Shown: positions 56,459 to 64,000 of the stretch, piece by piece | How the letters are laid out: every line of letters begins with the position of its first letter | Position numbering within the stretch: the stretch's first letter is position 1 | Source of the DNA: Cupriavidus sp. IDO | GTDB taxonomy: Bacteria > Pseudomonadota > Gammaproteobacteria > Burkholderiales > Burkholderiaceae | Direction: 5' to 3' | Length of the DNA: 64,000 nucleotides | Assembly (NCBI RefSeq): GCF_000812465.1 | Contig: NZ_JWMA01000104.1 | Span: 62,001-126,000, forward strand | The notes under the pieces: generated by a model | What the model saw: the letters and a program-made list of their open reading frames with translations, nothing else | Database searches by the model: none | What the model was told of the DNA's origin: nothing | Made by a program: the position numbers and the translations under genes

Positions 56459-57040
56459 TCAGGCCTGGGCAGCGGCCGGTTGCCTGACGAAGCCGAACCG
56501 CTTCGGCACCTCGTCCTCGCTGATCGGTTCGACGGGAATATCGCGGCCGGTGTGATGGAAGACGCCGAGCTCGGCACCGCAGGCTTCGGCGTGCCAGGTG
56601 GAGGTGCTGCTGAACAGGTCGAGGTCGTGATCATGCAGCACCGCGGCGTGCGTCGTACCGGGCGGTTCGCCATCCACTTCACCGGCAAGCAGCACGTTGC
56701 CGTGCTCATCGGCGTAGCAGGCCTGCAGCGTGAAGTCGCGGTGCGTCGTCGTGCGCAGCCGGCCTTCGTGCAGGCGCACGATCCACGGCGCATAGGCCAG
56801 CGAGACGAACACCCTCTGCGGCCCGTTCTGGAAGTACCACGCGCCGCGCTCGTCGTGCAGGTAGTTGCGTTCGATAAAAGCGATCAGCGCCTCATGGCGG
56901 ATCGGATCGCCCGAGAGGCCGTGCTGCTGGGCAAACTCGTTGCGAATGCGCCATTGTCCGCGCCGGTCCAGCGCCAACCAGCCGTAGCAGTTCGGCACAT
57001 TGGGCCAGCGGGCCATGGCTTGTCTGACGGTCTCGTCCAT
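56459..57040 (-). CDS. Conserved protein of unknown function (DUF2946-like size class, family not assigned)
   Basis: The 193-residue soluble protein begins MDETVRQAMARWPNVPNCYG and continues WLALDRRGQWRIRNEFAQQH. It contains YLHDERGAWYFQNGPQRVFV, ACYADEHGNVLLAGEVDGEP, and an acidic His/Asp stretch LHDHDLDLFSST. I have seen similar proteins in Burkholderiales genomes labelled only as domains of unknown function; I do not assign one. No signal peptide, membrane helix or catalytic motif is evident. It is the last gene of the minus-strand run from ilvE, 47 bases after the hydrolase gene. Confidence 0.75.
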   Translation of the reverse strand: MDETVRQAMARWPNVPNCYGWLALDRRGQWRIRNEFAQQHGLSGDPIRHEALIAFIERNYLHDERGAWYFQNGPQRVFVSLAYAPWIVRLHEGRLRTTTHRDFTLQACYADEHGNVLLAGEVDGEPPGTTHAAVLHDHDLDLFSSTSTWHAEACGAELGVFHHTGRDIPVEPISEDEVPKRFGFVRQPAAAQA

Positions 57041-57087
57041 TGCTGTGTCTCCTCTTCGCGCGCGTGCAGCCTGTGTCTCGGCGCGCC

Positions 57088-58164
57088 TCAGGTCATGCTG
57101 TCAAAGAAGCGCAGGATGCGCGCCGGCAGCCATTCGATGTGGCCGACGAACGGCAGCAGCGGCAGATGGCGCAGCGGTCCGGTGCGCGGCATCATGAAGC
57201 CGACGTGGCCGCCGTGCTCGGGCTGCTCGAGCCAGACCTGCGGGCTGACGTCTGCCGGGCCAGGCAGGTGCCGGGCAGGCAGGAAAGGATCGTTGCGGGC
57301 GTTGAGCACCAGCGTGGGCACGGCGATTTCACCGAGGATGGGTTTGCTGGCGGCGCGCGCCCAGTAGTCGTCGGTATCGCGAAAGCCATGCAGCGGCGCG
57401 GTGACCACGTTGTCGAAGGCGTACAGGTCGCGGCTGGCCAGCATCGTGTCGCGGTCGAACAGGCCCGGGAACTGATCGAGCTTGGCCAGCGACTTGCGCT
57501 TGAGCGTCTGCAGGAACATGCGCGTGTAGAGCATGTTGAATCCCACCGAGAGCGCGGCGCCGCCGGCCGCCAGATCCAGCGGTGCCGAGATCGCCGCGGC
57601 GGCCGACAGGAAGCTGGCGCCGCTGCCTTCCTCGCCGAGATAGCGCAGCAGCGCATTGCCCCCCAGCGAGATGCCCACGGCAAGCATGCCACGGCCATCG
57701 GCGCAGTGCGTCCGGCGCAGCCGTTCCAGCACCCAGCGGATCTCGGCCGAGTCGCCCGAATGGTAGAAGCGCGGCGCACGGTTGAGTTCGCCCGAGCAGC
57801 CGCGGAAATGCGGGACCACGCCCTGCCAGCCGCGCTCGCCCAGCGCATGCATCAGCGTCTGCGCGTAGTGGCTGCCGGAATCGCCTTCGAGGCCGTGGAA
57901 CATCACCAGCAGCGGGGTGCCGGGGCGGACCGCGTGGGTGGTCCAGTCGAGGTCGATGAAGTCCTGGTCGGGAGTATCCCAGCGTTCGCGGCGGAAGCTC
58001 ACGCGTGGCGGGCGCTGCGTGAAGCGGGCGGGGATGATGGTCTGCGCGTGGCCGCTACGTAGCCACCAGGGCATGGCGAGGCCGTCGCCGAACCCGGTGC
58101 CCGGCGTGCTGGACGGCGCCGGCTGCGCGGCGGACGGCAGGCGGTGGTGCGGAAGCTGCGTCAT
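57088..58164 (-). CDS. YheT-type alpha/beta hydrolase
   Basis: The 358-residue protein matches the YheT/EMB8 group of alpha/beta-fold hydrolases. It has LRSGHAQTIIPARF near the N-terminus and the oxyanion strand LLVMFHGLEGDSGSHYAQTL. The nucleophile elbow is AVGISLGGNALLRYLGE (Ser). Asp lies in LNARNDPFLPARHL and His in QPEHGGHVGFMMP, so the triad is complete. Substrates of this group are not well defined. The ATG at 58164 is used. Confidence 0.88.
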   Translation of the reverse strand: MTQLPHHRLPSAAQPAPSSTPGTGFGDGLAMPWWLRSGHAQTIIPARFTQRPPRVSFRRERWDTPDQDFIDLDWTTHAVRPGTPLLVMFHGLEGDSGSHYAQTLMHALGERGWQGVVPHFRGCSGELNRAPRFYHSGDSAEIRWVLERLRRTHCADGRGMLAVGISLGGNALLRYLGEEGSGASFLSAAAAISAPLDLAAGGAALSVGFNMLYTRMFLQTLKRKSLAKLDQFPGLFDRDTMLASRDLYAFDNVVTAPLHGFRDTDDYWARAASKPILGEIAVPTLVLNARNDPFLPARHLPGPADVSPQVWLEQPEHGGHVGFMMPRTGPLRHLPLLPFVGHIEWLPARILRFFDSMT

Positions 58165-58213
58165 GCCGTTGGGTATTGCATCGGGCCACGCCTTGGGCGT
58201 GGCCGGTTGTCCT

Positions 58214-58654
58214 TCAGTGCAGCGCCTGGCCCGGCGCTGCGGCCACGGCGGCGACCTGCACCGCGTTGGCGGGGCTGCAATGGATGTGCGCCAGCCGCCA
58301 GCCTTCATGGTTCTGCATCAGCACATAGGTAGTGTGCACATACAGGTCGGCCTCGACGCGGTCGGCGCCAAAGCGCAGCGCCTCGGTCACGTCGAAGATC
58401 GAAACGCCCAGCGAGGCGTGGCTGCTGGTCTCGATCGCGTCGATCAGCACCGGCTGTTCTTCCAGCAGTTGCGAAAACGCCTGGCGCAGGTGCTCATGGC
58501 CGATCAGGCGCTGGCCGTCGGGCAGCACGCAGGTGACGGAGTCTTCGTCGAGCCAGAGCCGCAGGGCGCCGTCGGCATCGCGCAGCTTCATGGCCTCGCG
58601 GAAGGCTTCGACGATGTCTTCCGCGGAATCGAACAGGCGGGCAAAACGGGGCAT
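58214..58654 (-). CDS. SnoaL/NTF2-like small protein
   Basis: The 146-residue protein has the cone-shaped NTF2-like pattern: an N-terminal helix (DIVEAFREAMKLRDADGALR), LWLDEDSVTCVLPDGQRLIG, a helix (EHLRQAFSQLLEEQPVLIDA), and paired strands ending TYVLMQNHEGWRLAHIHCS. Such proteins are enzymes or ligand-binding folds, and no catalytic residues can be assigned with confidence. It sits 18 bases after waaF on the same strand. Confidence 0.8.
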   Translation of the reverse strand: MPRFARLFDSAEDIVEAFREAMKLRDADGALRLWLDEDSVTCVLPDGQRLIGHEHLRQAFSQLLEEQPVLIDAIETSSHASLGVSIFDVTEALRFGADRVEADLYVHTTYVLMQNHEGWRLAHIHCSPANAVQVAAVAAAPGQALH

Positions 58655-58672
58655 GGTGGCGTTGTCAGGGGT

Positions 58673-59695
58673 TCACGGCCGGTGCAGCAACTTGCGCAGT
58701 TCCACGAACACCATTTCAGGTTCGATGTCCTTCAGGCAGCGCAGGTGGCCTAGCGGGCACTCCCGCTTGAAGCACGGGCTGCATTCGAGTTGCAGCCACA
58801 TGATACTCGCTGCCTGTGACAGCGGAGGCGTATGGCGCGGATCGCTGGAGCCAAACACGGCCACCTGCGGGCGATTCAGGGCCGCCGTGACATGCATCAG
58901 GCCCGAGTCGTTGCAGACCGCGGCTTCGGACAGCGCCAGCAGGTCGACCGCGTCGTCCAGCGAAGTCTGGCCGCACAGATTGCGCACGAACGGCGCGCCC
59001 TTGACGATCTCGTCGGCGATTTCGGCATCCTTGCCGGAGCCCAGCGTGATCATCTGGGCATACGGGAAGGACCGGCGCAGCATCTGCGCCAGCTTCGCGA
59101 AATGGTCTGCCGGCCAGCGCTTGGCCGGGCCGAATTCCGCGCCCGGGCAGAACGCAATGACGCGTGTCTGCGGGGCGATGCCGAAACGCTCGGCAGTCGC
59201 GGCCATGCGGGCCGGGTCGGTGCGCAGGCGCGGATCGGGCAGGTGTTCCGGCAGGCGGGCGCCCGGTTTCAGCGCGAGCCGGGCGTAGTGCTCCACCATC
59301 GGCGGGCGCTGGTCGCGCGGCGGGTTGGCATGGCGCACATTGAGCATGCCGAAGCGCGCTTCGCCGCGATAGCCGATGCGCAGCGGAATGCCCGCCAGCC
59401 ACGGAATCAGCGCCGACTTGAGCGAATTCGGCAGCACGTAGGCGATGTCGTAGCCTTCGTTCTTGAGCTGCTGCGCGAACATCAGCCGTGCCGACAGCTG
59501 CAGCTTGCCGTGCGCCAGGTCGCTGGGGAAGACGCGGCCGATCTCGGGCATGCGCGCGAGCACGGGGGCGACCCATTTGGGGGCGAGGGCGTCGATGACC
59601 AGGCGCGGATGGCGCGCCTTGAGCAGCGCGAACAGCGGCTGCGCCATCAGCGCGTCGCCGATCCAGTTGGGGGCGATGACGAGGGCTTTTTTCAT
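58673..59695 (-). CDS. waaF: ADP-heptose:LPS heptosyltransferase II
   Basis: WaaF adds the second heptose to the LPS inner core at the cytoplasmic face of the inner membrane. The 340-residue GT-B enzyme starts MKKALVIAPNWIGDALMAQP, with the family's IGD motif. It contains AYVLPNSLKSALIPWLAGI, ADHFAKLAQMLRRSF and CNDSGLMHVTAALNRPQVAV, the ADP-heptose pocket. Four Cys-containing terminal segments (LECSPCFKRECPLGHLRCLK) are typical. The ATG at 59695 is chosen over one eight codons upstream. Pathway partner gmhB is also in this window. Confidence 0.93.
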   Translation of the reverse strand: MKKALVIAPNWIGDALMAQPLFALLKARHPRLVIDALAPKWVAPVLARMPEIGRVFPSDLAHGKLQLSARLMFAQQLKNEGYDIAYVLPNSLKSALIPWLAGIPLRIGYRGEARFGMLNVRHANPPRDQRPPMVEHYARLALKPGARLPEHLPDPRLRTDPARMAATAERFGIAPQTRVIAFCPGAEFGPAKRWPADHFAKLAQMLRRSFPYAQMITLGSGKDAEIADEIVKGAPFVRNLCGQTSLDDAVDLLALSEAAVCNDSGLMHVTAALNRPQVAVFGSSDPRHTPPLSQAASIMWLQLECSPCFKRECPLGHLRCLKDIEPEMVFVELRKLLHRP

Positions 59696-59813
59696 GGGCG
59701 GGGCGCTGCTTTTCCGCATGGGCGCCCCAACGCGGGCGCCGGGAACGCCAACACTCCGGTGCGCGTTGCTGCGCGCCGGAGCGTCGGGGTCATGCGGATG
59801 AAAGAGGGGCGTG

Positions 59814-60008
59814 TCAGTGGTGGCCCTTCAGCACGGTGCCCGGCTTGAGCTTGTAAACCGTGCCGCAATAAGGGCACTTGGCCTCGCCGGTATCCACCAC
59901 GTCCAGGAACACGCGCGGGTGGTAGTTCCACGCGGGCGTGCCGGCGGTGGGGCAATGCAGCGGAATATCTTCAGCGCCGATTTCGATGATGGTGGCGGTT
60001 TGGGTCAT
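59814..60008 (-). CDS. Small CHCC zinc-finger protein
   Basis: The 64-residue protein has the CHCC zinc-binding arrangement: LHCPTAG, then NYHPRVFLDV, and KCPYCGTVYKLKPG. Bacterial members of this family are related to a mitochondrial complex I subunit (NDUFS6), but their role in bacteria is unclear. It lies between ilvE (54 bases upstream) and waaF on the same strand. Confidence 0.85.
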   Translation of the reverse strand: MTQTATIIEIGAEDIPLHCPTAGTPAWNYHPRVFLDVVDTGEAKCPYCGTVYKLKPGTVLKGHH

Positions 60009-60062
60009 GGTGTTGCGGGGTGTGAAGCTTATTGTTCGGAATCGGAATGTGCGGGGCCGCGC

Positions 60063-60983
60063 TCAGACCAGCGTCAGCCACTTCTTGTACTTCTCGTCTT
60101 CACCGCCCACGGCGGCAAAGAACGCATCCTGGATGCGCTTGGTCACCGGGCCGCGGCGGCCTTCGCCAATGACGCGGTCGTCCAGTTCGCGGATCGGCGT
60201 GACTTCGGCTGCGGTGCCGGTGAAGAAGGCTTCGTCGGCGCAGTACATCTCGTCACGGGTGATGCGCTTTTCGCGCACTTCGATGCCCAGGTCGCGCGCA
60301 ATGGTCAGCGTCGCGTCGCGGGTGATGCCGTCCAGGCAGGAAGCCAGGTCCGGCGTGTAGATCACGCCGTTGCGCACGATAAACACGTTCTCGCCCGAGC
60401 CTTCGCTGACGTAGCCTTCGGTGTCGAGCAGCAGGGCTTCGTCGTAGCCCAGGCCGGTGGCTTCCTGGTTGGCCAGGATCGAGTTGATGTAATAGCCGCT
60501 TGCCTTGGCGCGCACCAGCGATACGTTGACGTGATGGCGGGTGAACGAAGAGGTCTTCACGCGGATGCCGCGCTGCATGCCTTCCTCGCCCAGGTAGGCG
60601 CCCCACGGCCAGGCGGCGATGGCCACGTGGATGGTGTTGCCCTTGGCCGACACGCCCAGCTTCTCCGAGCCGATCCACACGATCGGGCGGATGTAGCAGG
60701 ATTCCAGGTTATTGGCCCGCACCACTTCGCGCTGCGCGGCTTCCAGCGTGGCCTCGTCGAACGGCATCTCCATCTGGAAGATCTTGGCGGAATTGAACAG
60801 GCGGCGAGTGTGCTCGTGCAGGCGGAAGATGGCGGTGCCGGCCGGCGTCTTGTAGGCGCGCACGCCTTCGAAAACGCCCATGCCGTAGTGCAGGGTATGG
60901 GTCAGGACGTGAATCTTGGCGTCGCGCCATTCGATCAGCTTGCCATCCATCCAGATTTTGCCGTCGCGATCCGCCATCGACAT
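60063..60983 (-). CDS. ilvE: Branched-chain amino acid aminotransferase
   Basis: IlvE moves an amino group between glutamate and the keto acids of Val, Leu and Ile. The 306-residue class IV PLP enzyme begins MSMADRDGKIWMDGKLIEWR. It has HVLTHTLHYGMGVFEGVRAY, the PLP lysine in LVRAKASGYYINSILANQEA, EGSGENVFIVRNGVIYTP and DEAFFTGTAAEVTPIRELD. The ATG at 60983 lies six bases after AGGGAG; the first in-frame ATG at 61001 precedes that site and is rejected. It leads the minus-strand run ending at 56.5 kb. Confidence 0.95.
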   Translation of the reverse strand: MSMADRDGKIWMDGKLIEWRDAKIHVLTHTLHYGMGVFEGVRAYKTPAGTAIFRLHEHTRRLFNSAKIFQMEMPFDEATLEAAQREVVRANNLESCYIRPIVWIGSEKLGVSAKGNTIHVAIAAWPWGAYLGEEGMQRGIRVKTSSFTRHHVNVSLVRAKASGYYINSILANQEATGLGYDEALLLDTEGYVSEGSGENVFIVRNGVIYTPDLASCLDGITRDATLTIARDLGIEVREKRITRDEMYCADEAFFTGTAAEVTPIRELDDRVIGEGRRGPVTKRIQDAFFAAVGGEDEKYKKWLTLV

Positions 60984-61110
60984 CGTCATCTCCCTGAACA
61001 CGAAAAAGTTGCAAAAACAACATTGTAAGCCCCGGGGCCGAGGGTGCCAACGCGGAGGCCGGCCCGCGGCGGTCTAAAATCCCCTTTTCCGTGCGCCGCT
61101 TCCCCTTCCC

Positions 61111-64000
<2,890 letters not shown>

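Overview
The window reads as chromosomal DNA of a GC-rich beta-proteobacterium of the Burkholderiaceae, most likely Cupriavidus or a close Ralstonia relative. This is inferred from the high GC content, the gene sets, the recA-recX and lptD-surA-pdxA-rsmA orders, and a type IV pilin leader of the Ralstonia kind. It is not proven by any 16S gene. Nearly all of it is core genome; the only clear mobile element is one IS607-like insertion.

Layout. (a) 1-2.3 kb, minus strand: peptidoglycan-recycling genes amgK and murU, with an azlC-azlD amino-acid exporter pair lodged between them. (b) 2.4-9.4 kb, plus strand: lptD-surA-pdxA-rsmA-trpS (outer-membrane biogenesis, vitamin B6, rRNA methylation, Trp-tRNA charging). 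(c) 9.4-16.8 kb, minus strand: a co-directional run glyQ, a secreted unknown, glyS, gmhB, a plsC-type acyltransferase, a YgjP-type metallopeptidase, gloA and an EamA exporter. (d) 17.0-17.3 kb: an apparently unannotated 30-residue membrane peptide behind a recA-like promoter with half a LexA box. (e) 17.4-23.6 kb, minus strand: miaB-phoH-ybeY-corC-lnt plus a small secreted protein. (f) 23.7-30.7 kb: a CLC chloride protein, rhlE, srkA, a universal stress protein, a CaiB/BaiF CoA-transferase and a carboxymuconolactone-decarboxylase-like protein.

(g) 30.8-33.4 kb: a response-regulator fossil cut by an IS607-like element carrying a serine transposase (tnpA) and an atypical TnpB with a 3'-terminal hairpin (possible guide-RNA scaffold). 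(h) 33.4-35.7 kb: an L,D-transpeptidase and a Tat-exported MepK-like peptidase. (i) 35.8 kb: tRNA-Met with a near-perfect sigma70 promoter. (j) 36-40.6 kb, minus strand: a two-component system, an orphan DUF4212 symporter subunit and an MFS permease with a large loop. (k) 40.7-46.7 kb, plus strand: LexA box-recA-recX, a DUF2889 protein, sucCD, and a TerC protein with a structured leader.

(l) 46.8-52.8 kb, plus strand: a sigma54-type pilA promoter with three repeated GACA/TGTC sites, pilA, two tandem pilin-glycosyltransferase-like (PglL/Wzy) genes of different base composition, a moaC fossil and a membrane diguanylate cyclase. (m) 52.8-64 kb: a glycine-zipper lipoprotein, a Gly/His/Trp-repeat secreted protein, moaC, a BepA-like protease, then a minus-strand run from ilvE through waaF to a YheT-type hydrolase, and finally a SNF2 helicase that runs off the right edge.

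Functional themes are envelope construction and repair (lptD, surA, lnt, plsC, gmhB, waaF, bepA, the L,D-transpeptidase, amgK/murU) and a pilus-modification island. The most interesting less-described items are the variant TnpB with its hairpin, the LexA-like promoter plus mini-membrane peptide, the tandem PglL genes behind a sigma54 pilin promoter, and the orphan DUF4212 unit.
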